DNA from: Saprospiraceae bacterium
GTDB lineage: Bacteria; Bacteroidota; Bacteroidia; Chitinophagales; Saprospiraceae
Reading direction: 5' to 3'
DNA: 64,000 nucleotides
Assembly: GCA_028285085.1 (NCBI GenBank)
Contig: JANQQI010000023.1
Location: forward strand, 62,001 to 126,000
The position numbers were made by a program, and so were the translations under genes. The notes under the pieces are model-generated. The model searched no databases. It was not told where the DNA came from and saw only the letters and a program-made list of their open reading frames with translations. Shown here in pieces: positions 32,152 through 40,640 of this stretch (position 1 is the first letter of the stretch; each line of letters opens with the position of its first letter).

Positions 32152-33561
32152 ATGAGCGAACAATTGTACGATTTTGGTATGGTCGGGCTCGGGGTAATGG
32201 GCCGCAATTTTTTATTAAACGTCGCCGATAATGGCTATTCGATTATTGGCTTGGATACAGACAAAGGGCGGGCCGCAGCGATTGAGGCGGAGGCCGAAGG
32301 CAAACCAGCGAAAGGAACAACGGATATGAAAACCTTTGTGGCAGCTTTGAAGACGCCACGTAAAATTATGCTATTGGTACCCGCCGGCAAGATTGTCGAT
32401 GCGGTGATCAATAGTTTACTCGAATTTGTGGAGCCGGGAGATTTAATTATCGACGGGGGGAATTCCTTTTTTGTGGATACCGATCGCCGATTGGCACATT
32501 TAAAAGATAAGAAAATTGATTTTCTGGGAGTGGGGGTATCCGGTGGTGCAAAAGGAGCGCGTTTCGGACCCAGCATCATGCCCGGTGGTACGAAAAGAGC
32601 CTATAATAAGGTGAGAAAAATCTTGGAGGCGGTCTCTGCAAAAGTGGGTGGAGAACCTTGCGTCGCCTACATGGGTAAAGGCTCGGCTGGTAACTACGTT
32701 AAGATGGTGCACAATGGCATTGAATACGCTATGATGCAACTCCTGGCTGAGAGCTACGATATTTTGAAGCATATTGGGCGTCTCAGCAATGCTGAGTTAC
32801 ACGCTGCTTTTGCGAAATACAATCGCGGTCGTCTGAGATCATTTTTGGTTGAAATTACGGCGGCGATCTTCCAACAAGAGGATGAACTTGGCAAAGGGAT
32901 GCTCATTGATAAGATCCTCGACAAAGCCAAGCAAAAAGGGACGGGTAAGTGGACTTCTCAAAATGCAATGGATTTTGGTATTCCTGTGCCAACTATCGAT
33001 GCGGCGGTGACTATGCGTGGTATTTCGGCTTTGAAGTCCGAGCGCGAAGCAGCAGCAGAAGTTTTGAAAGTACGGACATCCAAAGCAAAGGTGGATAAAA
33101 ACCAATTGGTTAAAACCGTGGGGGATGCCTTATACTTTGCCTTTATCACAGCCTATGCACAGGGGCTTGCTTTGCTAGCTGATGCTTCCCGTGAGAAAAA
33201 ATATGGCTTGGATATGGAGGCCATCGCCCGAATTTGGCGGGGCGGCTGCATTATTCGCGCAGCTTTGCTGGAAGATATCCGCCAAGCCTACTCCGCGCAG
33301 CCGGAACTACCAAACCTGATGGTTGACCCAGCCTTTGCCAAAAAGTTACGCAGTACCCAAGCTGCTACACGTGGGATGATTAAGCAAGCTATTGATGCAG
33401 GGATTCCAACTTTAGCCTTTTCAACTTCGTTGGCTTATTTTGATGCTTATCGTGATGGCCGCTTGCCGTTGAATTTGGTACAAGCGCAGCGCGATCATTT
33501 CGGTTCGCACACTTACGAGCGAACGGATCGCGAAGGGATTTTCCATACGGAATGGAAGTAA
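32152..33561 (+). CDS. gnd: 6-phosphogluconate dehydrogenase, decarboxylating
   Basis: A 469-residue enzyme of full family length. The NADP-binding motif GMVGLGVMGRNFLLNVADNGY opens it, GVGVSGGAKGARFGPSIMPGG is the conserved substrate loop and KMVHNGIEYAMMQLLAESYD carries the catalytic lysine region. The C-terminal domain has the IWRGGCIIRA and FSTSLAYFDAYR segments. It yields ribulose 5-phosphate, CO2 and NADPH. The gene is divergent from zwf-pgl and is followed 24 bp later by a NUDIX gene. Long-chain homodimeric form, as in E. coli. Confidence 0.96.
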   Translation: MSEQLYDFGMVGLGVMGRNFLLNVADNGYSIIGLDTDKGRAAAIEAEAEGKPAKGTTDMKTFVAALKTPRKIMLLVPAGKIVDAVINSLLEFVEPGDLIIDGGNSFFVDTDRRLAHLKDKKIDFLGVGVSGGAKGARFGPSIMPGGTKRAYNKVRKILEAVSAKVGGEPCVAYMGKGSAGNYVKMVHNGIEYAMMQLLAESYDILKHIGRLSNAELHAAFAKYNRGRLRSFLVEITAAIFQQEDELGKGMLIDKILDKAKQKGTGKWTSQNAMDFGIPVPTIDAAVTMRGISALKSEREAAAEVLKVRTSKAKVDKNQLVKTVGDALYFAFITAYAQGLALLADASREKKYGLDMEAIARIWRGGCIIRAALLEDIRQAYSAQPELPNLMVDPAFAKKLRSTQAATRGMIKQAIDAGIPTLAFSTSLAYFDAYRDGRLPLNLVQAQRDHFGSHTYERTDREGIFHTEWK

Positions 33562-33585
33562 GGCTAGTTGTGATGCATTAATAGT

Positions 33586-34068
33586 ATGAAAAGCTATATT
33601 CAAAAAATCAGATCAAAGCTCGGCCGGGAGAAGTTTATTCATCCGGCCGCGCGCATTATTATTGAGAATGAACGGCAAGAGATATTAGTCCTCGAACGTA
33701 CGGATAACGGCCAAATCGGCCTCCCAGCCGGCGCCCTCGAAGAAGGAGAAACTATAGCAGCTTGTATCAAGCGTGAAGTGTGGGAAGAAACAGGCCTGGA
33801 GATTTCTGAATTGACGTTAATCGGTATTAGTTCTGATCCGAAGATCGAGTCCGTCACCTATCCTAATGGGGATCAAATCCAGTACTTCACCATCGAATTC
33901 TATACGAACCAATGGCAAGGCGAGCTCCAGGTTATTGATACTGAAGAGGTAAAACGAGCGGCATTTATGCCAAAGATTGAGGTGCTCACTCAACTACCAC
34001 CGAATGAATTATCGGCTTTTGATAGTTTGCAGCATTATCGAGACCTAGGGCAGGTGCGCTTAGCGTGA
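33586..34068 (+). CDS. NUDIX hydrolase
   Basis: A 160-residue protein with a full NUDIX box: GALEEGETIAACIKREVWEE followed by TGLE fits GX5EX7REUXEEXGU, supplying the metal-binding glutamates. The N-terminal HPAARIIIENERQEILVLERT is the first strand of the fold. The substrate (nucleoside diphosphate linked to a moiety X) cannot be predicted. It is 24 bp downstream of gnd in the same direction and probably co-transcribed. A 9-bp inverted repeat around the stop, with a long loop, may help termination but is unconvincing. Confidence 0.93.
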   Translation: MKSYIQKIRSKLGREKFIHPAARIIIENERQEILVLERTDNGQIGLPAGALEEGETIAACIKREVWEETGLEISELTLIGISSDPKIESVTYPNGDQIQYFTIEFYTNQWQGELQVIDTEEVKRAAFMPKIEVLTQLPPNELSAFDSLQHYRDLGQVRLA

Positions 34069-34149
34069 AAGTTTAGCCCTAATCCTGTTGATTAAAGTTT
34101 GCAACTTTCACCAAAGATGCCAAAGCAATCCTCTTAATTCCACCACATT

Positions 34150-36318
34150 TTACCCCAACTCCAACGGTATCTCTCGCAATCGTTTATTCGTCAAACGGAA
34201 TACTGCATTCGCAATTGCAGCGCCGATAGGACCAAGTGGGGGTTCACCCACCGCGCCCGGTTTCTCATCATTTTCTAAGATAACCACATCAATTTCTTTT
34301 GGCGCATGCTTCATCATGGCCATTCGATAAGGGCCATAAATAGTGGGTGTCAGTTGACCATCCTTAACGTCCATTTTCTCAAACAGTGTGGCGCTCAGTC
34401 CCATGATAATCGAGCCTTCGCACTGCGCGCGCACCTGATCGGGATTCACCGCGATACCGGGATCGATCACACAGGTGACCTTGTGGACTTTGATAGCACC
34501 ATCTTCAATGGACACTTCCACCACGTGAGCACAGGGCGTATTGGCATCCGTAGAAGCGGCGAAGCCCATCGCACGGCCATCGACTACGCCATCTCGCCAG
34601 CCCGCCTTGTCGGCAGCGGCCTTAATGACCTCTCGGAGTCGGAATCCGCGCTTGTCATCCTGAATTTGGTCGAGGCGGAATTGTACGGGGTCTTTGCCCG
34701 CTTTGATGGCCAGTTCATCCATGAAGCACTCAATAGCAAAGGTATTGGCTAGCAAGCCGAGGCTGCGCCAGAAACTGGTCGCAAAAGGGAGTTTTACTCG
34801 CCAAGATATCGCCCGGAAATTCGGAATCTTGCCGTATTGAATCATACCACCACGCCAAGCTCCAACGTCTGCACCAAGTAGCGTACTGGCAAATCCGGGG
34901 GTGATGGCCGAACCGAACATGACATCACCACTAGATACATTGTGCTCGATCGCTTTGATCAGCCCGTCTTCGTTCAACTTAGCGCGCAATACATGATGTG
35001 TGGGCGGGCGGAAGGTATCATTTTGAAATTCTTCCTTGCGATCAAAAAAGCATTTGACCGGTTTACCAACGGCTTTCGATAAGAGGGCTGCTTGAACAGC
35101 ATTTGGCGTATGAAGGCGTCGACCGAAGCCACCTCCCAAATAAGTAGGTTGGATATTGACTTGCTCCGCGTCAAAACCTAAGCGTTTCGCTACTTCTTTG
35201 CGGGTAACATCCGGTACCTGCGTTGAAAGAATCAGAGTCGCTTTGTCATTTTCTACGAATGCTACCGCGCCATTTGGTTCTATTTGCGCGTGGGCGCCAA
35301 TGGGACTTTTGAATTCCGAGGTGATAATCTCAGATTCGTTATCAAGAATACGCTTTGCCTTCCCCGTTTTTTGAATCACGAAAGGTTTACCTTCGCCGAC
35401 TTTGATCAAGGCTTCGATATCTGCCGTTTGCCAATCTCGCTCTACAGCCCATTCTACCTTAAGTGCTCTTTTAGCATTTTCGGCGGCCATGCGGGAAGTC
35501 GCAACGACGCCTACAAAGTCTTTTTCTTTAACCACCTTGACCACATCGGGCATGCCTTCTGCTGCACTGATGTCCGCATCGACGTATTTCGCACCAATTT
35601 GGGTGGGACGCGCCACGGCACCGTATAGCATGTCTGGCATATCTGCATCCATTCCGAAAATGGGGGCACCCAATACCTTATCTTCCAAATCTACTCGCGG
35701 GATAGGTTTCCCAACAAATTTATAGGACTTGATATCTTTCAATGGTGGCGTGTCGGGAATATCCCATTCTTTGACTTCCTTGACGACATCACCGTAGGTG
35801 AGTGATTTTCCATTGCCCGTAATAACGCCTTCGCTTACGCTCAAGCTCGCGACGTCAGTACCGATGATTTTTGCAGCTTCATTTTTAAGCATCTCCCGCA
35901 TTGTGGCGGATAGCTCGCGCAGCGGTTGCCAAAGCCCGGAAACCGAGGTACTCCCTCCGGTTGCAAAAGGATCAACATTGCCCGAAGAAGTAGGAGCGTG
36001 AAGCACCTTCATTTGATCGATTCGCAATTCCAGCTCATCCGCCGCGATTTGTGCCAAGCTCGTAAAGGTGCCTTGACCCATTTCTACTTTCGGACTATAG
36101 AGAATCACCTCGTTATTAGCCGTGATCTCAAACCACATCGGCGGACTTGAAGTACTGCCCATATAGGGGGCATCGACGGTATTGGCATAATCCGCAAGCG
36201 TACGGCGCCAGATGGAGCGGGTGAAATAACCAGTTCCAACCAGTACACCAACACCAATGGCCGAGCGGACAAGAAATTTTCGTCGGGAGAAGCCTTTTTT
36301 CTTTATGTTTTTGCTCAT
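34150..36318 (-). CDS. Molybdopterin hydroxylase large subunit (isoquinoline oxidoreductase beta-like), Tat-exported
   Basis: A 722-residue xanthine-oxidase-family catalytic subunit. It begins with a twin-arginine signal, SRRKFLVRSAIGVGVLVG, so it is exported folded with its cofactor. Landmarks are WFEITANNEVILYSPKVEMGQG near the front, LGGGFGRRLHTPN in the Mo-binding part and VGEPPLGPIGAAIANAVF near the C-terminus, where the catalytic glutamate lies. Homologues oxidise N-heterocycles or aldehydes in the periplasm. It is the last gene of an operon: TetR regulator, dihaem cytochrome, 2Fe-2S subunit (12 bp upstream). No FAD subunit is present, as in the IorAB group. Confidence 0.93.
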   Translation of the reverse strand: MSKNIKKKGFSRRKFLVRSAIGVGVLVGTGYFTRSIWRRTLADYANTVDAPYMGSTSSPPMWFEITANNEVILYSPKVEMGQGTFTSLAQIAADELELRIDQMKVLHAPTSSGNVDPFATGGSTSVSGLWQPLRELSATMREMLKNEAAKIIGTDVASLSVSEGVITGNGKSLTYGDVVKEVKEWDIPDTPPLKDIKSYKFVGKPIPRVDLEDKVLGAPIFGMDADMPDMLYGAVARPTQIGAKYVDADISAAEGMPDVVKVVKEKDFVGVVATSRMAAENAKRALKVEWAVERDWQTADIEALIKVGEGKPFVIQKTGKAKRILDNESEIITSEFKSPIGAHAQIEPNGAVAFVENDKATLILSTQVPDVTRKEVAKRLGFDAEQVNIQPTYLGGGFGRRLHTPNAVQAALLSKAVGKPVKCFFDRKEEFQNDTFRPPTHHVLRAKLNEDGLIKAIEHNVSSGDVMFGSAITPGFASTLLGADVGAWRGGMIQYGKIPNFRAISWRVKLPFATSFWRSLGLLANTFAIECFMDELAIKAGKDPVQFRLDQIQDDKRGFRLREVIKAAADKAGWRDGVVDGRAMGFAASTDANTPCAHVVEVSIEDGAIKVHKVTCVIDPGIAVNPDQVRAQCEGSIIMGLSATLFEKMDVKDGQLTPTIYGPYRMAMMKHAPKEIDVVILENDEKPGAVGEPPLGPIGAAIANAVFRLTNKRLREIPLELG

Positions 36319-36329
36319 GATTCTTGCTT

Positions 36330-36797
36330 TTAGATGTTGGTATTTTTAATGGCGGCAGCTCGGTGGATAGCTTTTCGCATCCGATAATAAGTCGCACATC
36401 GGCAGATATTGACAATGTTATCGTCAATATCTTGATCGGTAGGATTAGGAATTTTTTCCAGAAGTGCGGCAGTAGCCATCATAAATCCCGGTTGACAATA
36501 ACCGCATTGCGGGACCACTTCTTCGATCCAGGCTTGTTGCACCGGATGTAAATTATCGGCATCACCTAAGCCTTCGATGGTGGTAATGCTTTTACCTTCG
36601 GCATATTTTAAGGCAAAGGAACAGGAACGAACCGATTCGCCGTCGACGTGGATGGTACAGGCACCACAAGCCGCTTTACCGCAGCCAAACTTGGTTCCTT
36701 TAAGGTTGAGAACATCTCTGATTACCCAAAGCAGAGGTGTGTTTTCGTCGACGTCGACACTTTGGGGCTGTCCATTTAGAAGGAAGGAAATTGCCAT
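36330..36797 (-). CDS. Molybdenum hydroxylase 2Fe-2S subunit (IorA-like)
   Basis: A 155-residue iron-sulphur subunit. The N-terminal plant-type cluster uses C39, C44, C47 and C59 ([16 protein letters not shown] and RSCSFAL); the C-terminal helical-bundle cluster uses C98, C101, C132 and C134 ([11 protein letters not shown] and [11 protein letters not shown]). It relays electrons from the Mo subunit, here most likely to the dihaem cytochrome encoded upstream. It lacks its own signal peptide, so export is probably as a partner of the Tat-signalled large subunit. It starts 39 bp after the cytochrome stop. Confidence 0.95.
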   Translation of the reverse strand: MAISFLLNGQPQSVDVDENTPLLWVIRDVLNLKGTKFGCGKAACGACTIHVDGESVRSCSFALKYAEGKSITTIEGLGDADNLHPVQQAWIEEVVPQCGYCQPGFMMATAALLEKIPNPTDQDIDDNIVNICRCATYYRMRKAIHRAAAIKNTNI

Positions 36798-36835
36798 ATT
36801 TAGAAAGTTGGATGTTTTAAATAATTAAAATTGAT

Positions 36836-37459
36836 CTACTGCTCGGGGATCGGTGCACCGGCTGCGGCCCAAGCCTTGACCGCTTCGATATATTCATCAA
36901 CGGGTACCGGTGGTTTTTCGCGAGGTGTCCCGCTCGCATCAATGCCAGGTTCCCAGGCCCAAAGGACGAGCTCATGCTCGGTCAAGTGCTTGACCGTTTC
37001 TTCGAGCGATCGGCCACCGTTAATTTCGGGATCGAGGATAGATCGCGCAATTTCAACGCGAGACTTGCCTTCCCAAGCCATTTTGCTTGGTGCCAGGCTC
37101 CACTCCGGGGCGCCGGGCACACCGGAGTAGTTGTTGTTCTCGTGTTGGTGACAGCTCTCACAGCGCAAAGCTGGCAGGCCATGGTTATCGGCACCGCGTT
37201 GCACGCCGAAATTATGTAAGTGGCTATCTTCTCCCTGCCGTGGTCGATCCCCGGAGGGATGACAATTGACGCAGCGCTTATGCGTAAGTACAGCCATCAT
37301 TTTATCAAAAGGGGAATCTGCTATTGCTTCATTTTGAGAAACATTTTCAGTTGTGGTTTCGGCTGGCTCATTTTCATTGCTTGCAGTAGAAGCTAGACCA
37401 ATGACGGCCACTACGATGGCTAGAGAAAGGGCTGGAATTAGAAATCGGGTCTTTTTCAT
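36836..37459 (-). CDS. Dihaem c-type cytochrome subunit of the molybdenum hydroxylase
   Basis: A 207-residue membrane-anchored or secreted cytochrome. The N-terminal hydrophobic segment (about 7-26) is followed by an acidic linker. Two haem sites are seen: KRCVNCHPSGDRP (C63, C66, H67) and RCESCHQHENN (C100, C103, H104); the intervening HLHN and HG segments may give axial ligands. It is placed between the TetR gene (6 bp upstream) and the 2Fe-2S gene, so it presumably takes electrons from the Mo enzyme to the respiratory chain. The C-terminal half (SKMAWEGKSRVEIARSI, HLTEHELVLWAWEPG) is conserved-looking but unassigned. Confidence 0.88.
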   Translation of the reverse strand: MKKTRFLIPALSLAIVVAVIGLASTASNENEPAETTTENVSQNEAIADSPFDKMMAVLTHKRCVNCHPSGDRPRQGEDSHLHNFGVQRGADNHGLPALRCESCHQHENNNYSGVPGAPEWSLAPSKMAWEGKSRVEIARSILDPEINGGRSLEETVKHLTEHELVLWAWEPGIDASGTPREKPPVPVDEYIEAVKAWAAAGAPIPEQ

Positions 37460-37465
37460 TGGTAT

Positions 37466-37987
37466 TTACAATTCGTATTTTTTTAATAATAGTGCTTGGA
37501 AGGGGATTTGGCTTTCTTTCCCTTTTTGGAGGGCTCCAATCCCTAGACTATCCAGGGTTTGTTCGAGCAGTTTTGCTTCGACTTCTGGTTGTTCATAGCC
37601 CAATTGCTGAAAGGCTTCGATCAGCTTATCAACCAGCGGTTTGGTCTTGTCGGGATTGAAATATTCTTTTTCCCACTTCAGCTTATACTGTAATCGCCAG
37701 AAGTCATACTCGCTTTCGGGCACGTTAAAAGGCATATTAATCGTTTTGCGGATCACCTCTCGTGGATCTGTTTCTTGGATAATGGTTTCAAAAAGCACCG
37801 CCAAACGCGTTTCGGCTTCTTGCATAATGGCATTTAGTAAGCCTTTTTTATTTTCAAAGTGTCGGAAAATCAATCCTTCGGAAACGCCCGCTTGCTTAGC
37901 AATTCTACTCGTAGAAACGGCGTTGTAGCCATCGTTTGCAAAGAGCATTAATGCCGTTGCAATTAATCTTTCTTTTTTGTCTGTCAT
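37466..37987 (-). CDS. TetR-family regulator of the molybdenum hydroxylase operon
   Basis: A 173-residue regulator with N-terminal HTH: KERLIATALMLFANDGYNAV followed by STSRIAKQAGVSEGLIFRHF, the recognition helix. The C-terminal ligand-binding domain is helical and has no recognised signature. Being the first gene of the operon and separated by only 6 bp from the cytochrome gene, it probably autoregulates the transcript in response to the enzyme's substrate. No operator dyad was identified in the 261-bp region upstream (37988-38248), which is AT-rich and shared with divergent rtcB. Confidence 0.92.
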   Translation of the reverse strand: MTDKKERLIATALMLFANDGYNAVSTSRIAKQAGVSEGLIFRHFENKKGLLNAIMQEAETRLAVLFETIIQETDPREVIRKTINMPFNVPESEYDFWRLQYKLKWEKEYFNPDKTKPLVDKLIEAFQQLGYEQPEVEAKLLEQTLDSLGIGALQKGKESQIPFQALLLKKYEL

Positions 37988-38248
37988 GGGGAAGTTGTTC
38001 CAGTCTTCGAGAATAAATAGTGAGTAATCACTTCTAAATGTAGCAAAAGTTTTTACAATTTGAAAAGGGGAGGAGATAAAAAATTAAAAAAATACCTTTT
38101 GAGAAGTATTGTTTCACTTCAAAACGTAATAATTAATGACCTCATTTTAGAATAATGGGATGGAATCGAAATCATATACTGACTTCATTTCAAATGAACT
38201 ATTTTTATCAGATAAGAATTGAAAGTACCGACTAATGCATATGATAAA

Positions 38249-39622
38249 ATGAAAATTACCGGAAAAACTTTGATTGAGCTTGGCTATCAACCAGGAAAGT
38301 GGTTTAGAGAGGCACTGACTTATGCGAATGCCCACCAATTATCGGGTGATGCTTTGATCGCTTTTTTGGATAGCAAGCAGCCTAAGATTGTTGAACCCCA
38401 CCTTGAAGGGCGACCTTATCACAAAAATATTCGGGCGGAGAGTGAGCAAGAGGAGGCCAACGTCAATGCTGTTTTCAAAACGATGGACGAATTGATGAAA
38501 ACACCGACGATTATTGATGGTGCCGTAATGCCCGATGCCTGTCCGACTGGTGGGATAGGGCGAATTCCGGTAGGAGGAGTAGTGGCGGCACGCGATGCCA
38601 TCCATCCGGCGATGCATAGTGCAGATATTTGCTGCTCGGTGATGATGACCTCATTTGGCTACGTTGAACCAAAGCGTGTTCTGGACGCTGCCCATCGGGT
38701 AACGCATTTCGGCGGCGGCGGTCGCAAGGATACCTTTGATTTACCGGAGCAGCTGGAAAAGGAAATTCGTGGCAACTACTTTTTGCGTAATGAAAGAAGT
38801 TTACATCTGGCTAAAACACATCTGGGTACCCAAGGGGATGGTAATCACTTTTTATACGTAGGGCAATCAGAAAACACCGGTGAAACCATCATGGTTACCC
38901 ACCATGGAAGTCGCGGTTTTGGTGCGCACTTGTACAAACAAGGGATGCAAGTCGCCGAGAAATTCCGACAGGAAGTGTCACCTAAGGCTCTAAAAGCAAA
39001 TGCCTGGATTCCGTATTCTCACGAATTAGGTGCACGCTACTGGGACGCTTTGCAGATTGTACGAGCTTGGACCAAGCTCAACCACACGGTTTTGCACGAT
39101 GCGACTTGTGCCGGATTGAACGTTGATCCTCGCCAGCGATTTTGGAACGAGCACAATTTTGTCTTCAAGTCCGAAGAGGATGTATTCTACCACGCCAAGG
39201 GCGCTACGCCGCTTGATGATCGTTTCGTGCCAGACTCGCTGGACGGCTTGCGCTTGATTCCATTGAATATGAGTGAGCCTGTCTTGATTGTTCGAGGCAA
39301 AACGACCGCGACAAACCTTGGCTTTGCGCCTCACGGCGCGGGTCGCAATGTAAGCCGTTCACAGCATATTCGCAGAAAAGCGGATCGTTCGGTGGATGCT
39401 GTGTTTGCAGAAGAAACTCAGGGCTTAGACGTCCGTTTCTTTTCAAAAAATGTCGACTTATCCGAATTGCCATCAGCTTATAAAAATGCGCGGAATGTGC
39501 AAGCACAAATGGAAGAGTTTGGATTGGGCGAAGTAGTTGACCGTGTGATTCCCTATGGTTGTATCATGGCGGGTGACTGGAAAATCGATGCCCCCTGGCG
39601 CCGCAAACGAAAGCGGCGCTAG
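38249..39622 (+). CDS. rtcB: RtcB-family RNA ligase, divergent type
   Basis: 457 residues from ATG 38249 (a TTG at 38219 would add ten residues). RtcB landmarks are HSADICCSVM (the metal-binding Asp and Cys, as GFDINCG elsewhere), GTQGDGNHFLYVG (as GTLGTGNHF), VTHHGSRGFG and PHGAGRNVSRSQ, whose histidine takes the GMP. The loop CPTGGIGRIPVGGVVAA replaces the canonical HWGYGFPIGG. RtcB joins 2',3'-cyclic phosphate and 5'-OH RNA ends in tRNA or stress RNA repair. No archease or RtcR gene is near. The 3' end carries a GC-rich hairpin that overlaps the stop codon. Confidence 0.9.
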   Translation: MKITGKTLIELGYQPGKWFREALTYANAHQLSGDALIAFLDSKQPKIVEPHLEGRPYHKNIRAESEQEEANVNAVFKTMDELMKTPTIIDGAVMPDACPTGGIGRIPVGGVVAARDAIHPAMHSADICCSVMMTSFGYVEPKRVLDAAHRVTHFGGGGRKDTFDLPEQLEKEIRGNYFLRNERSLHLAKTHLGTQGDGNHFLYVGQSENTGETIMVTHHGSRGFGAHLYKQGMQVAEKFRQEVSPKALKANAWIPYSHELGARYWDALQIVRAWTKLNHTVLHDATCAGLNVDPRQRFWNEHNFVFKSEEDVFYHAKGATPLDDRFVPDSLDGLRLIPLNMSEPVLIVRGKTTATNLGFAPHGAGRNVSRSQHIRRKADRSVDAVFAEETQGLDVRFFSKNVDLSELPSAYKNARNVQAQMEEFGLGEVVDRVIPYGCIMAGDWKIDAPWRRKRKRR

Positions 39623-39630
39623 CTATTTTT
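39598..39630 (+). terminator. Intrinsic terminator overlapping the 3' end of rtcB
   Basis: Arms 39598-39604 (GCGCCGC) and 39613-39619 (GCGGCGC) are exact complements around an 8-nt loop, and a T run (39626-39630) follows closely. The hairpin encodes the basic C-terminal residues of RtcB and includes the first base of the flanking stop region, so termination and coding overlap. Confidence 0.75.
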
Positions 39631-39654
39631 GTCGGCTTTTTACGGCATAATGTC

Positions 39655-39662
39655 TACCTTTG
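39655..39662 (+). promoter_or_regulatory. Bacteroidota -7 element upstream of tatA
   Basis: TACCTTTG matches the TAnnTTTG consensus exactly and lies 21 bp before ATG 39684. A TTTG at 39628-39631 may be the -33 element, although its 23-bp spacing is longer than the usual 19-21. It lies just after the rtcB terminator. Confidence 0.5.
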
Positions 39663-39683
39663 GTATATAAAACACGATAGTCT

Positions 39684-39917
39684 ATGCTCGCCATTCTACT
39701 ATTTTTCGGTCTTGGAGGTTATGAGTTACTCATCATTGGTCTGGTGTTGCTTTTACTCTTTGGCGGTAGCCGCATGACAGGACTGACCCGAGAGATCGGG
39801 AAAGGCATGAAGATGTTCAATGATACCAAGGCGACTCTGGAGAATGAACTCAAGGGCGGCTTACGCCCTGATCGCCCGGAGGATAGCAGTGAAAAGTCTT
39901 CTTCCGAAGAGAAGTAG
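39684..39917 (+). CDS. tatA: TatA/MttA-like twin-arginine translocase subunit
   Basis: A 77-residue protein with the TatA plan: one N-terminal membrane helix (about 10-28, YELLIIGLVLLLLFGGSR), the conserved FG hinge, an amphipathic helix (LTREIGKGMKMFNDTK) and an acidic/Ser-rich tail. It forms the Tat pore. The molybdenum hydroxylase encoded a few kilobases away is a Tat substrate, but TatA serves the whole cell. It has its own promoter-like element and is followed 8 bp later by the TRIC-like gene. Confidence 0.85.
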   Translation: MLAILLFFGLGGYELLIIGLVLLLLFGGSRMTGLTREIGKGMKMFNDTKATLENELKGGLRPDRPEDSSEKSSSEEK

Positions 39918-39925
39918 GATTACCA

Positions 39926-40543
39926 ATGGACTGGATTTATGCGCTCGACATCATCGGTACGCTGGTATTTGCCATTAGTGGTGTTTTAACAGCCCTAGAT
40001 AATAAATTAGATTTGGTTGGAGCCGCCATCATCGGTTTAGTAACGGCAGTAGGTGGCGGCACTTTGCGCGATGTCCTGATTGGTGAAACACCTGTCGGTT
40101 GGATGAAAGATCCCAATTATTTATGGACCATTTTACTGGCGCTCATCTTATCTTACTTTTTTAAAAAATACATCCTCAAACTTCGACGAAGTCTCTTCCT
40201 TTTTGACACCATTGGGATTGGCTTATTTACTATTTTGGGACTACAAAAAACCTTATCGGTGGGGCTGTCGCCAGCCATCGCGGTCCTAATGGGGATGGTT
40301 TCGGCGGTGTTTGGTGGTGTCATTCGCGATGTATTAACCAATATTGTCCCGCTTATTTTTCGCCGTGAAATATATGCCTCGGCCTGCCTGGCGGGAGGCG
40401 TTGTCTTTCTCGGCCTCGAAGCCATCAACAACCAGCAAACTGTCAATATGCTGCTATCCATGAGTACGGTGGTGGTCATCCGTTATTTAGCGGTTAGATA
40501 CCATTGGTCGTTGAATTTTTCTCTGGAATCCAAAAAGGATTAG
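39926..40543 (+). CDS. Trimeric intracellular cation channel (TRIC/UPF0126 family)
   Basis: A 205-residue membrane protein with about six or seven helices and a duplicated fold: the first repeat has AVGGGTLRDVLIGETPVGWM, the second AVFGGVIRDVLTNIVPLIF, each with the conserved GGG/GG-xxRD motif. Bacterial TRIC homologues (YicG-like) conduct potassium or related cations and may trimerise. It follows tatA by 8 bp and is probably co-transcribed; no functional link is known. Confidence 0.9.
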   Translation: MDWIYALDIIGTLVFAISGVLTALDNKLDLVGAAIIGLVTAVGGGTLRDVLIGETPVGWMKDPNYLWTILLALILSYFFKKYILKLRRSLFLFDTIGIGLFTILGLQKTLSVGLSPAIAVLMGMVSAVFGGVIRDVLTNIVPLIFRREIYASACLAGGVVFLGLEAINNQQTVNMLLSMSTVVVIRYLAVRYHWSLNFSLESKKD

Positions 40544-40640
40544 AACAAAGGCCCAGAAGTTTGGATCACTTCTTATTTTTACCTCGCCTTAATGATTAGC
40601 TCTATTCAACGAGCGCTAAACCTAACCAAAAAAACCACTA

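Noticed and set aside
34065..34111. 9-bp inverted repeat spanning the NUDIX stop codon
   Set aside because: The loop would be 29 bases long and no T run follows, so it is a weak terminator candidate.
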